Part shown: piece after piece, positions 13,701 through 21,180 of the stretch
Numbering within the stretch: the stretch's first letter is position 1
Layout of the letters: every line of letters starts with the position of its first letter
Assembly (NCBI GenBank): GCA_902579465.1
Contig: CACHGV010000002.1
Location: 62,001-126,000, forward strand
Source of the DNA: an uncultured Pelagibacteraceae bacterium
GTDB taxonomy: Bacteria > Pseudomonadota > Alphaproteobacteria > Pelagibacterales > Pelagibacteraceae
DNA length: 64,000 bases
Reading direction: 5' to 3'
Notes under the pieces: generated by a model
The model's input: only the letters and a program-made list of their open reading frames with translations
Database searches by the model: none
Told to the model about the DNA's origin: nothing
Program-made: the position numbers and the translations under genes

Positions 13701-14123
13701 AAAAAATTCGTAAACGATATAAACAAAAACTTTGAAGGTAATTTTAATTATAATTTTTATTTAGCCCCTCCAATTTTTAGTAAAAAAAGTAAAGTTGATG
13801 GGAAATTGGTAAAAATTAAATTTGGAGGATGGTTATTTAGTGTGTTTAAACTGCTCTGTAAATTAAAATTCTTAAGAGGCACAAAGTTTGATCCATTTGG
13901 TTATTTAAATGAAAGAAAAAAAGAGAGAGAATTGATAAGAGATTATAAGCAAACAATTACTGGCATAGGAACAAAAATAAATAAATCAAACTACGAAACA
14001 GCAGTTAAAATAGCTTCAATACCTGATCAGATCAGAGGTTTTGGACATGTTAAGGAAAAGAATATAAAAGAAGCAATAAACTATAGGACAGATTTACTAA
14101 ATTCTTTTCATGAAAACACTTAG
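10704..14123 (+). CDS. Indolepyruvate ferredoxin oxidoreductase, fused alpha-beta form
   Basis: ThDP/Fe-S enzyme that oxidatively decarboxylates aryl- or other 2-oxo acids to acyl-CoA, reducing ferredoxin. Order along the 1139 aa: pyrimidine-type domain (AYISGYRGSPLGGYDQ-like, about 40-60), a mid region with CSGCPHN (about 425), the ThDP-binding MGDGTYIHSG / NDAVALTGGQ region (about 490-530), a 4Fe-4S domain with Cys cluster DLCEGCGDCGIQSNC (about 625-645), and a C-terminal gamma-type domain starting GIMIAGIGGTGVVTIGAVL (about 713). The fused large form is common in alphaproteobacteria. Start GTG; ends 14 bp inside the next gene. With the DadA-like neighbour it suggests breakdown of aromatic or other amino acids. 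Confidence 0.92.
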   Translation: MEIKLEDKYKLSKGTRFLTGAQALVRVPIVQARRDKQKNLNTACYISGYRGSPLGGYDQQILKNKKYLNENNIYFQPGINEELAATSLWGTQQVNLRKQDKYDGVFGIWYGKGPGVDRAGDALKHVNLAGTSKFGGVIALMGDDHICESSTTSHQSEFAMIDAMIPFFNPSGVQEILDYGIIGIELSRKSGCWVGIKCVHDNVSSGATVDLDENRLNILDISSEKYPPEGLNIRLKDTAQDKEYRLHHHKIKYVKEFCKLNSLNKLIFDSENPKVGIISTGKSFLDTKLGLEKIGINEDVANRVGIKFLKIAMPWPLEESIIEKFSENLEKIIVVEEKRSIIETQVKEILFNKNLNIKVVGKNDEKNNDLFVSSGALDPGEIGLKIFEIINYLNLPNEVHNLSEKLRSLKEKTNSNIALKRVPHFCSGCPHNTSTRIPEGSRAITGISCAYLVEHMERDNEGFSQMGSEGATWVGESVFSNTDHIFQNMGDGTYIHSGILSIRHAVAAKTKMTFKILYNDAVALTGGQALDGLPTVAQMSKQLEAEGVEEIAIITDEIEKYSDRGGFAKNSKVYDRKNIIDVQIELSKINGTTVIIYDQTCAAEKRRRRKKGILEEPKKKIFINKDLCEGCGDCGIQSNCVSIAPVETEYGRKRQIDQSSCNKDYTCVDGFCPSFVSLEGDIRLKKNYDDNLINKINSKIDDPKLPQINKSFGIMIAGIGGTGVVTIGAVLATAAQIDGKGSGVLDMTGLAQKGGAVKSFLRIFEKPEDVGAIRLSYGDTNLLLGFDLLVSNDLEIIKTLDKKISKLIVNTDEVMPGDFTRDKNFNLPFEEMRDNLINIVGQENIKFISSNKITSKILGNSILSNMFNVGVAYQSGLIPISASSIEKAIELNGASVKDNIDAFRFGRHYENLKDEVLDIIKDEPEVLEGFEEKYKNRFKFLEDYQNIKYAEKFGDLVSYARKIDKNIGNGSQFSTAVLKNYFKLMAYKDEYEVSRLMTNKKFVNDINKNFEGNFNYNFYLAPPIFSKKSKVDGKLVKIKFGGWLFSVFKLLCKLKFLRGTKFDPFGYLNERKKERELIRDYKQTITGIGTKINKSNYETAVKIASIPDQIRGFGHVKEKNIKEAINYRTDLLNSFHENT

Positions 14124-15015
14124 CCCTTTATATTTAGCCTCTCTTTATTTGGTTTTAGCTTGTTTATTTTGGGCAGGTAACTTTATAGTAGGAAAAGCTG
14201 CAAGCATTATTGATATTCCTCCAATATCATTAAATTTTTATAGATGGTTTTTGGCTTGGTTAGTTTTGCTTCCATTCACTTATAAAGAATTATTAAATAA
14301 CCAAAAAATTATATTAGATAATATTTTTTTATTTTCATTATTGGGAATTTTGGCTGTGACTGTTTTTAATTCAGCCCTTTTTTACTCTTTAAGACATACC
14401 CAAGTTATTACTGGAGTACTTATGATTTCAACAGTACCAGTTATGATTATATTATTTTCATTCTTACTTAAAATTGAGAAAACAAATTCATTTCAAATCA
14501 TAGGAGTATTTCTCTCACTTACAGGTGTTTTATTTATAATAACAAAAGCAAATTTAAATAATTTATTAAATTTGTCATTTAACAAAGGAGACATTTTTGC
14601 ATTAATTGCAATGTTTGCATGGTCTCTTTATTCAGCACTTCTGAAAAAAAAGGAATTCAATCTATCTCCAATTTCTCTTTTGCAGGTTGTTATTACATTT
14701 GGAGTTATTTTTCTTATTCCGATGTATTTTATTGATTATAGTTTGGGCAGTGTAATCAAATTACAATCTTCTTTTTATTTAGTTTTATTCTATGTTGTTT
14801 TTTTCCCTGGTTTAATGTCATTTCTGTTTTGGATAAAAGGTGTAAAACTTATTGGGGCTAATAGATCTGGAGTTTTTCTTCATTTGATGCCAATTCTAGG
14901 TGCAATAATGGCTATGATAATTTTCAAAGAAAAGATTTTATTTTATCATTTCTTAGGTGCAATTTTTATAATTGCTGGTATTACAATTTCGAATAAAAAA
15001 ACTCAAAATGCTTAA
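14110..15015 (+). CDS. EamA/DMT-family transporter
   Basis: A 301-aa integral membrane protein with about ten hydrophobic helices arranged as two EamA repeats (first about 12-140, second about 155-295; internal marks FWAGNFIVGKAA and FAWSLYSALLKKK). This family mainly exports amino acids or metabolites, but the substrate cannot be read from sequence. It overlaps the ferredoxin oxidoreductase by 14 bp and the following dehydrogenase by 8 bp, so it belongs to the same operon and may handle an amino or keto acid of that pathway. Confidence 0.88.
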   Translation: MKTLSPLYLASLYLVLACLFWAGNFIVGKAASIIDIPPISLNFYRWFLAWLVLLPFTYKELLNNQKIILDNIFLFSLLGILAVTVFNSALFYSLRHTQVITGVLMISTVPVMIILFSFLLKIEKTNSFQIIGVFLSLTGVLFIITKANLNNLLNLSFNKGDIFALIAMFAWSLYSALLKKKEFNLSPISLLQVVITFGVIFLIPMYFIDYSLGSVIKLQSSFYLVLFYVVFFPGLMSFLFWIKGVKLIGANRSGVFLHLMPILGAIMAMIIFKEKILFYHFLGAIFIIAGITISNKKTQNA

Positions 15016-15958
15016 GGTAGCTATTTTAGACGATTATCAAAACGTTGCTCAAGAATTCATAGATTTGAAAAATCTTTCATCAAAGTTTGATATTGAGATT
15101 TTTAGCGAACCTTTTGAAAATGAAGATAATGCTATTGAAAAATTAAAAGAATTTGAAGCCTTACTTATAATGAGAGAGAGAACTTTAATAACTGCAAATC
15201 TAATTAAAAAATTAAAAAAACTAAAATATATTTCAACAAGTGGAATGAGAAATAAAGCGATAGATTTAGATGCAGCTAAAAAGGCAAAAATTATTGTTAC
15301 TGGAACTGAAATAAATTCAAATCCAACTTGTGAGTTAACATGGGCTTTAATCCTGGGTCTTGCAAGAAATATTAAAGTAGAGGTTGATAATATGTATCAA
15401 GGTTATTGGCAGACAACAGTGGGTGTTGAATTAAAAGGAAAAATTCTGGGCCTTATTGGTTTAGGAAAAGTTGGATCTCAGGTCGCTAAAATAGGAAAAG
15501 CTTTTGGAATGCAAGTTATGGCATGGAGTGAAAATTTAAGTCTAGATAAGTGTAAAGATCTTGATGTTTTGCCATCTAGTAAAGAGGATCTTATTCAAAA
15601 CTCTGATTTTATATCAATTCATGTTCAAGGAGGAGAAAGATATAAGAATTGCATAAAGCTTGCTGAATTTGATAAAATGAAAAAAACTGCTTTTATAATT
15701 AATACTTCAAGAGGTCCAATTGTAAACGAAGATGATTTAATTATAGCACTATCAACTAACTTAATAGCTGGTGCTGGCATTGATGTTTATGATAAAGAAC
15801 CTCTACCCAGTAGTCACAAATTAAGATTTGTCCCTAACGCACTTTTGCTTCCACACGTAGGCTACGTTACAGCTGAAAATTATTCTATTTTCTATACTCA
15901 AATGATTGAAAATTTAGAAGCCTGTGTTTCTGGTAAGCCTATTCGAGAAATAAAGTAA
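15008..15958 (+). CDS. D-isomer-specific 2-hydroxyacid dehydrogenase family protein
   Basis: NAD-dependent interconversion of a 2-hydroxy acid and a 2-oxo acid. The NAD domain shows ILGLIGLGKVGSQVAKIGKAFGMQV, and catalytic residues appear in INTSRGPIVNEDDLI (Arg), AGIDVYDKEPLP (Glu) and LLPHVGYVT (His). The ORF track start at 14972 lies well inside the upstream gene; the Met at 15008 (MLKVAILDDYQN) begins the expected first beta strand and gives 316 aa with an 8 bp overlap, so I prefer it. In an amino-acid/2-oxo-acid operon it could reduce or oxidise the keto acid. Phosphoglycerate dehydrogenase is another family reading, but no ACT domain is present. Confidence 0.85.
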   Translation: MLKVAILDDYQNVAQEFIDLKNLSSKFDIEIFSEPFENEDNAIEKLKEFEALLIMRERTLITANLIKKLKKLKYISTSGMRNKAIDLDAAKKAKIIVTGTEINSNPTCELTWALILGLARNIKVEVDNMYQGYWQTTVGVELKGKILGLIGLGKVGSQVAKIGKAFGMQVMAWSENLSLDKCKDLDVLPSSKEDLIQNSDFISIHVQGGERYKNCIKLAEFDKMKKTAFIINTSRGPIVNEDDLIIALSTNLIAGAGIDVYDKEPLPSSHKLRFVPNALLLPHVGYVTAENYSIFYTQMIENLEACVSGKPIREIK

Positions 15959-15959
15959 A

Positions 15960-16865
15960 GTGGAATTACCAGTTGTAAATCACCCTGATTATGAAGCAAA
16001 AATTGGTGATGATAGTAAATTTCCAATTAAAAAGTTTGGTGAATTAGCAAGTTTTCTTAAAAAAGAAAAGGTAGTTAAAAAATTTTATAAACCTGATCCA
16101 TGCTCAGTAGATACACTTAAAGAAGTTCACTCGGAGCAGTATATTTTTAAAATTAAAAATAAAACATTAGAGCAATCATTGGTAAAAAAAATAGGGTTTC
16201 CTTTAGTTGATAGTGTGGTCAGAAGATCTTTAGTTGCAACAGGCGGAACGGTATTGGCCTCTAAATTAGCAATAAATTATGGAATAGCTTGTAACACAGC
16301 TGGAGGAAGTCATCATGCTATTTATGACGAGGGAGCTGGATTTTGTGTTTTTAATGATGTTGCTGTTGCTGCAAAGTATCTCTTGAATAGAGGGTTGGCT
16401 AACAAAATCCTAATAGTCGATTTAGATGTTCACCAAGGTAACGGAAATTCAGAAATATTTAAAAATGAAAATAATGTTTTTACATTTAGTATGCACACAA
16501 AAGTGAATTATCCACCAATTAAATCAAAAAGTGATCTGGATATTGAACTTGAACAAAACATGGAAGATGATGAGTATTTAGATATTTTAAAAAAAAATAT
16601 AATTTTTCTAAACGATTTTAATTTTGATTTCGTATTTTATATCGCAGGTGTTGACATTCATTTAGATGATAGATTAGGTAAGCTGTGTATTACTGACGAA
16701 GGAATTAATAAAAGAGACGAGATGGTTATTGGAAACTTTTTTAAAAGAAGAGTTCCTATTTGTGGAGTTTTAGGTGGTGGTTACAACAAAGACTTTAAAA
16801 AACTTATTGAATTACATGCAAGTTTACATAAAAATTGTGCTAAATATTTAAATGACAAAAAATAA
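15960..16865 (+). CDS. Histone deacetylase-family amidohydrolase
   Basis: Zinc deacetylase of the arginase/HDAC fold; bacterial members usually deacetylate small molecules such as acetyl-polyamines, or proteins. Visible motifs: GGSHHAIYDEGAGFCVFNDVAVAA (tandem active-site His and Tyr/Phe loop), VDLDVHQGNG (metal Asp and His), AGVDIHLDDRLGKL (metal Asp) and GVLGGGYN near the C-terminus. At 301 aa it is the compact bacterial form. It starts GTG one base after the upstream stop and overlaps msrB by 14 bp. Substrate unknown. Confidence 0.9.
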   Translation: MELPVVNHPDYEAKIGDDSKFPIKKFGELASFLKKEKVVKKFYKPDPCSVDTLKEVHSEQYIFKIKNKTLEQSLVKKIGFPLVDSVVRRSLVATGGTVLASKLAINYGIACNTAGGSHHAIYDEGAGFCVFNDVAVAAKYLLNRGLANKILIVDLDVHQGNGNSEIFKNENNVFTFSMHTKVNYPPIKSKSDLDIELEQNMEDDEYLDILKKNIIFLNDFNFDFVFYIAGVDIHLDDRLGKLCITDEGINKRDEMVIGNFFKRRVPICGVLGGGYNKDFKKLIELHASLHKNCAKYLNDKK

Positions 16866-17220
16866 TCCAAATTTAACTCATCAACAAAATAAAGTATTAT
16901 TTGAAGAAGCAACAGAACCTCCAGGTTCAAGTGAACTTAATTTTGAAAAGAGAGAGGGTAGTTATCATTGTGCAAACTGTGGAGCGAAATTGTTTGAGTC
17001 TAACACTAAGTATGAAAGTGGCTCTGGCTGGCCATCATTTTACAAGTCTCTACCTGATGCATTTGAAACTACAACAGACTATCATATCGGTTATGCCAGA
17101 ACAGAGTACCATTGCAAGAAATGTGGAGGACATCACGGCCATATATTTGATGATGGCCCACAACCAACAGGAAAAAGATACTGTAATAATGGAGTTTGTT
17201 TAGTTTTTAAACCTAAATAA
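16852..17220 (+). CDS. msrB: Peptide-methionine (R)-S-oxide reductase
   Basis: Repairs the R-epimer of methionine sulfoxide in proteins. All family marks are present in 122 aa: a zinc site from two CxxC pairs (Cys40/43 and Cys88/91), SGSGWPSF (about 57-63), HHGHIFDDGP and the catalytic-region motif RYCNNGV (Cys111). It overlaps the HDAC-like gene by 14 bp and is followed 13 bp later by the DUF1479 gene. The overlapping 100-aa ORF in another frame is a shadow. Confidence 0.96.
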   Translation: MTKNNPNLTHQQNKVLFEEATEPPGSSELNFEKREGSYHCANCGAKLFESNTKYESGSGWPSFYKSLPDAFETTTDYHIGYARTEYHCKKCGGHHGHIFDDGPQPTGKRYCNNGVCLVFKPK

Positions 17221-17233
17221 TTGATTTCAAATT

Positions 17234-18469
17234 ATGAATGTAATTGAAATACAAAAAAAGATTATCTCTGAAAAAATTAAGTTAAAAAATAAATCGAAAA
17301 ATTATTTAAGTAATTTCAAAAATATTGAGAAATATATCAAAAAAGAAGTTGAGATAATTAAAAGTTTTGAGAATTCGATTATCCCAGAAATAGAATTTAA
17401 AAATATTTTAATTGAAAACGAAAGGACTATTAATCAAAAAGTTCTGAAACGTGGTTGTGTAATAATTAGAAATGTTTTTAGTAAAAAAAAAATGAAAGAT
17501 CTGAATAAAAATCTAGATCAATATGTTTTAGAAAACAATTATTTTGAAGATCAAAAAAAAAAGATAGGTATAGATAAATATTTTAGTGAACTCAAATCAG
17601 GAAAACCTCAAATTTTTGGATTGTATTGGTCTAAAGCGCAATCAGAAATTAGACATTCTCAAGAAATGGAAAAGGTTAAAAAATGGCTAAATAATCTTTG
17701 GAACTATAAGTATAAGGATAAGAGCGTTTTTGATCCAAATAAAGAACTTGTATACGCAGATCGAGTAAGAAGAAGAGAACCAGGAGACGATACATTGGGG
17801 CTATCACCACATTGTGATGCTGGATCGATTGAAAGATGGACTGATAATGCATATCAAAAAATTTATAATGATATTTTTTCAGATAATTTCGAAAATTATA
17901 ATCCGTTTGATGCTAAATATAGAGATGAAACAATTGAATTTGAGTCACCTGCGGTAGCGCATGTATTTAGAACATTTCAAGGATGGACAGCCTTAACAGA
18001 ACAAGGTCCAAATGATGGAACTTTACAATTAATTCCTATTGCCAAAGGAATGGCGTATGTTTTAACAAGAGCTTTGCTAGATGATGTGCCTGAAAACGAT
18101 TTATGCGGTTCAAGAGCAGGAAAAGCTTTATCAATAAATGAAAAATATCATAGCTTATTATTAGAAGGTTTAATTTCAATTCCCAAAATGTATCCTGGAG
18201 ATACTATTTGGTGGCACCCTGACGTTGTGCATGCTGTTGAGGAAAAACATATGGGTAAAAGTTTTTCAAATGTTATTTATGTAGGTGCAACTCCATACTG
18301 TAAAAAAAATATTGATTACATAAAAAAACAATCAAAAAAATTTATTGAAGGTAAAAGTCCTCCTGATTTTGCTGCTGAAGATTATGAAGTAAATTATAAA
18401 GATAGAGTTACAATTAATGATTTAAGTGAACTAGCTAAAAAACAATTAGGTTTAGTTGATTGGAATTAA
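17234..18469 (+). CDS. DUF1479 family protein (YbiU-like, 2-oxoglutarate/Fe(II) oxygenase fold)
   Basis: A 411-aa protein recognised from DUF1479/YbiU features: RVRRREPGDDTLGLSPHCDAGSIERW in the middle, and WWHPDVVHAVEE near the C-terminus. His193-x-Asp195 and distal His333 match a jelly-roll Fe(II) site, so an oxygenase role is plausible, but no substrate is known. The Lys-rich N-terminal helix (about 1-65) is family typical. It ends one base from the convergent grxC stop. Confidence 0.82.
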   Translation: MNVIEIQKKIISEKIKLKNKSKNYLSNFKNIEKYIKKEVEIIKSFENSIIPEIEFKNILIENERTINQKVLKRGCVIIRNVFSKKKMKDLNKNLDQYVLENNYFEDQKKKIGIDKYFSELKSGKPQIFGLYWSKAQSEIRHSQEMEKVKKWLNNLWNYKYKDKSVFDPNKELVYADRVRRREPGDDTLGLSPHCDAGSIERWTDNAYQKIYNDIFSDNFENYNPFDAKYRDETIEFESPAVAHVFRTFQGWTALTEQGPNDGTLQLIPIAKGMAYVLTRALLDDVPENDLCGSRAGKALSINEKYHSLLLEGLISIPKMYPGDTIWWHPDVVHAVEEKHMGKSFSNVIYVGATPYCKKNIDYIKKQSKKFIEGKSPPDFAAEDYEVNYKDRVTINDLSELAKKQLGLVDWN

Positions 18470-18470
18470 T

Positions 18471-18725
18471 TTACTTTAAAGATGCTTCAAGTTGACCATT
18501 TTTTTCAAGATCTCTTAACTCTTGGTAACCACCAATATGTTCATCATTAAAAAAAATTTGAGGTATTGTTCTTCTTCCATTAGCTTTTTGTATCATTTCA
18601 TCTCTAAGCTCTGGACCTGTAGATACATCAATAACTTTGTATTCAAGATTATTTCTATTCAGCAACCTTTTTGCTGCATCACAAAAAGCACACATTGGGC
18701 CTGAATACATAGTAATATTTTTCAT
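18471..18725 (-). CDS. grxC: Glutaredoxin 3 (GrxC-type)
   Basis: Small thiol-disulfide oxidoreductase, 84 aa, thioredoxin fold. The active site CAFC (Cys12, Cys15) differs from the usual CPYC: the Pro is replaced by Ala and the Tyr by Phe. The cis-Pro motif RTIPQIFFNDEHIGGYQEL is intact, for glutathione binding. Convergent with the DUF1479 gene with a 1 bp gap; downstream on the - strand of DUF2805 after 28 bp. Confidence 0.94.
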   Translation of the reverse strand: MKNITMYSGPMCAFCDAAKRLLNRNNLEYKVIDVSTGPELRDEMIQKANGRRTIPQIFFNDEHIGGYQELRDLEKNGQLEASLK

Positions 18726-18753
18726 ACTAAAGATATAATTATATTTTTATAAT

Positions 18754-19053
18754 TTACCAGTTAAGAATTTCATTTTTCTTAATTTTTACTCTTATTTGTT
18801 TTCTTGAATATTCAAATTTTTTTCTATGTTTAATACTTTGTGAATTTACTCTTTTTCTCCATAACCTAAAAGATGAAGGTTTAAGACTTCTTCTCATTAT
18901 CTTAATTACATCAGATTCAGTTTTGCCTGTTTTTTTTTCTATCTCCTCAAATGTTATTCTGTCAGCCCAAGCTGCCCAGATAACCCAGTCTGGACTTCCT
19001 GGTTTTGGCTCAGGATTTTTGACTTTGGTTGTAGGCCTGTGACTTTTTTTCAT
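18754..19053 (-). CDS. DUF2805 / TIGR03643 family protein
   Basis: A 99-aa basic protein of unknown function. The core DWVIWAAWADRITFEEIEKKTG followed by SDVIKIMRRSLKPSSFRLWRKRV matches the DUF2805 family; the TFEEIEKKTGKTESDVIKIMRR part looks like a helix-turn-helix, so nucleic-acid binding is possible but unproven. The Lys/Arg-rich tail supports that. It is divergent from the LysE-type gene across a 120 bp region, the longest gene-free stretch of the window. Confidence 0.85.
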   Translation of the reverse strand: MKKSHRPTTKVKNPEPKPGSPDWVIWAAWADRITFEEIEKKTGKTESDVIKIMRRSLKPSSFRLWRKRVNSQSIKHRKKFEYSRKQIRVKIKKNEILNW

Positions 19054-19121
19054 AGATTTTTCAGCAAAACTTTAAATAAATTTTAATGCAAATTTTAATG
19101 CCTATGATATTATCACTTTTA

Positions 19122-19168
19122 GATAGTCCTATCTAGCCATCTTTAGCTCCCGGTTTTTTAGGACTATC
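19122..19168 (+). promoter_or_regulatory. Inverted repeat covering the Shine-Dalgarno of the LysE-type gene
   Basis: GATAGTCCTA (19122-19131) and TAGGACTATC (19159-19168) form a perfect 10 bp inverted repeat with a 27 nt spacer. The right arm contains AGGA, the likely ribosome-binding site, 10 nt before the ATG at 19174. In RNA the hairpin would hide the ribosome site, an arrangement used by translational riboswitches and thermosensors. It could equally be a DNA operator between the divergent genes. Pairing is seen; function is inferred. Confidence 0.55.
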
Positions 19169-19173
19169 CTAAA

Positions 19174-19788
19174 ATGCTCCCATTAAACTATTTCCTTTTT
19201 CTACAAATTATTCTCTTTATGTTTATTACTCCTGGAACACCAAGGATTGTAATCATTTCATATTCAATGAATTACGGAGTTAAGAAATGTGTGTGGACAG
19301 CATTAGGAGATGTTACTGCAAATATTATTCAAGCAACTCTTGTTATATTTGTTATTGGCTCATTTATTTCGGACAATCTTAAGTTGCTTAATACAATTAA
19401 GTGGATAGGAATAATTTATATTCTATATCTTGCTTATGATATCTATAAATCTCGACCAAAAAGCATAAACTCTGATAAAAAATCAGAAAAAACTTTTTTA
19501 TCTTTTTATAAAGATGGTTTTTTAGTTGCAGGGACAAGCCCTAAAGCTTGGATGTTTTTTCCATTTATTTTTCCACAATTTATTAATTTTAATTCTAATT
19601 ATGTGGCTCAATTTATTATTTTAATAACCACATATGTTATTTTAGATTTTTTATCTTTAATCGGATACGCAATTCTAGCAAATAAAATGATTACCTGGGT
19701 TAAAGCTAATGCAAAGATTATAAACACAATTTCTGCGTGCGTTTTAATTGTAATTGCAGCAATAATTGCATTTATGCAACAATATTAG
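19174..19788 (+). CDS. LysE/RhtB-family exporter
   Basis: A 204-aa membrane protein with about six helices and the family N-terminal pattern LQIILFMFITPGTPRIVIIS followed by a Gly/Asp turn (GVKKCVWTALGDVTANIIQ). LysE/RhtB proteins export amino acids such as lysine, arginine, homoserine or threonine; the substrate here is open. It stands alone between a divergent upstream gene and the next transcription unit, and its leader carries the ribosome-site inverted repeat noted above. Confidence 0.87.
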   Translation: MLPLNYFLFLQIILFMFITPGTPRIVIISYSMNYGVKKCVWTALGDVTANIIQATLVIFVIGSFISDNLKLLNTIKWIGIIYILYLAYDIYKSRPKSINSDKKSEKTFLSFYKDGFLVAGTSPKAWMFFPFIFPQFINFNSNYVAQFIILITTYVILDFLSLIGYAILANKMITWVKANAKIINTISACVLIVIAAIIAFMQQY

Positions 19789-19812
19789 TCGTTAATGCGA
19801 TACTACTGATAC

Positions 19813-19843
19813 TTGCAAAAAAATTAATTTCTTAGTTTAATAT
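19813..19843 (+). promoter_or_regulatory. Putative promoter of the first Liv-type operon
   Basis: TTGCAA (19813-19818) is followed after 17 bp by TTTAAT (19836-19841), or after 19 bp by TAATAT (19838-19843). The leader then carries AGAGGAGATAA directly before the binding-protein ATG at 19881, a strong ribosome site in keeping with a highly expressed periplasmic protein. The near-direct repeat GATACTACTGATAC just upstream may be incidental. Confidence 0.5.
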
Positions 19844-19880
19844 GGTTTAAATTAATTAATTAATAATAAAGAGGAGATAA

Positions 19881-21119
19881 ATGAAAATTAAAAACATTAT
19901 AATTACATTTGTTTCTGCAATAGCAATTTTATTCTCAACTTCAGTTGTATCTTTTGCAAAAGTTGTTGGAGATAAAATTATTTTAGGTGCTGCAATTTCT
20001 TTAACTGGAAAGTATTCATCTAATGGAGTTCATACTCAAAATGGTTACAATATGGCCGTTGACAGAATTAACGACATGGGTGGTATTAAAGTTGGAGGAA
20101 AAACTTACAAGTTTGATATTATCTATTACGATGATGAGTCAAATCCTAAAAGAGCAGCGCAACTTGCAGAAAGATTAATTTCACAAGATGGTGTTGAGTT
20201 TATGCTTGGACCTTACAGTTCAGGTTTAACGAAAGCAATTGCACCTGTTACAGAGAAGTACGGTGTTCCAATGGTTGAGGCTAATGGTGCATCAAGATCT
20301 TTGTTTACTAAAGGTTATAAATATCTATTTGCAGTGCTTGCACCAGCAAACTTATATTTAGATGTTGCGATCGAGACAGCTGTAGAGTTAAACGGTGGAA
20401 AAGGTGTAAGAATAGCACAAGCTTTTGAGCAAGATGCATTCTCACAAGACGTTAGATTAGGTATTTTAGATGCTGCAGAGAGAACAGGATCTAAAATTAT
20501 AATCGATGATAAACTACCAAAAGAGCTAAATGACATGGCAGCGACTTTAGCAAAAGTTAAAGCTGTTAAACCAGATGTCTTAGTTGTATCTGGACACACA
20601 AAAGGTGCTTTAACTGCTATCAGACAAATTGCTGAAATGAAAGTTGATGTACCTATGCTTGCAATGACACACTGTGATGCTGCTAAATTATCTAAGCAAC
20701 ACGGAAAGAACTCACAGTATGCTTTATGTGCATCTCAATGGCACAAAACATTAACTTATAAAGATGATTTCTTCAAAGATGGTATGACATATGCTGCAGA
20801 CTTTGAGAAATTATTTGGTTATGATCCGCCATATCAATCAGCAGAATCATCAGCTGCTTTATTAGTTTTCAAAGATGCATTTGAAAGAGCAAATTCTTTT
20901 GATCAAAAGAAAGTCAGAGATGCACTTGCAGATACTAATATGCAAACATTCTATGGAAATATCAAATTTGCAGAAGGTGGTCAGAACGTTGACAAACCAA
21001 TGGTATTATTCCAGGTAATGTGTGACGATGCAGGAAAATGTGAAAATAAAGTTGTAGCTCCATTAAAATGGGCTTCAGCAGAATTAATTCACCCAATTCC
21101 TAAGTGGTCTGAAAGATAA
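19881..21119 (+). CDS. Liv-type ABC transporter substrate-binding protein
   Basis: Periplasmic receptor of the Peripla_BP_6 (LivJ/LivK/amide/urea) class. The signal peptide (about 1-27, ending SVVSFAKV) is followed by KIILGAAISLTGKYSSNGVHTQNGY-like and ADRLI-type core motifs (RAAQLAERLISQDGVEFMLGPYSS), 412 aa in all. A strong SD, AGAGGAG, fixes the start. It is followed by a terminator and the matching LivH-60aa-LivM-LivG-LivF genes. The substrate is probably an amino acid or amide; the class does not reveal which. Confidence 0.92.
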   Translation: MKIKNIIITFVSAIAILFSTSVVSFAKVVGDKIILGAAISLTGKYSSNGVHTQNGYNMAVDRINDMGGIKVGGKTYKFDIIYYDDESNPKRAAQLAERLISQDGVEFMLGPYSSGLTKAIAPVTEKYGVPMVEANGASRSLFTKGYKYLFAVLAPANLYLDVAIETAVELNGGKGVRIAQAFEQDAFSQDVRLGILDAAERTGSKIIIDDKLPKELNDMAATLAKVKAVKPDVLVVSGHTKGALTAIRQIAEMKVDVPMLAMTHCDAAKLSKQHGKNSQYALCASQWHKTLTYKDDFFKDGMTYAADFEKLFGYDPPYQSAESSAALLVFKDAFERANSFDQKKVRDALADTNMQTFYGNIKFAEGGQNVDKPMVLFQVMCDDAGKCENKVVAPLKWASAELIHPIPKWSER

Positions 21120-21133
21120 TAAAAAATAACGTT

Positions 21134-21162
21134 AGCCCCCTAGCAATAGGGGGCTTTTTTTT
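21134..21162 (+). terminator. Rho-independent terminator between binding protein and permease genes
   Basis: AGCCCCCTA (21134-21142) pairs perfectly with TAGGGGGCT (21147-21155) around a GCAA (GNRA) tetraloop, followed by eight T. It sits 14 bp after the binding-protein stop and 18 bp before livH. Leaky termination here would give excess binding protein over membrane components. Confidence 0.93.
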
Positions 21163-21180
21163 ATAAAGCATTTAGAGTTT

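Noticed and set aside
16901-17203. 100-aa + strand ORF overlapping msrB
   Set aside because: It is in another frame of msrB, whose own frame carries all catalytic and zinc motifs.
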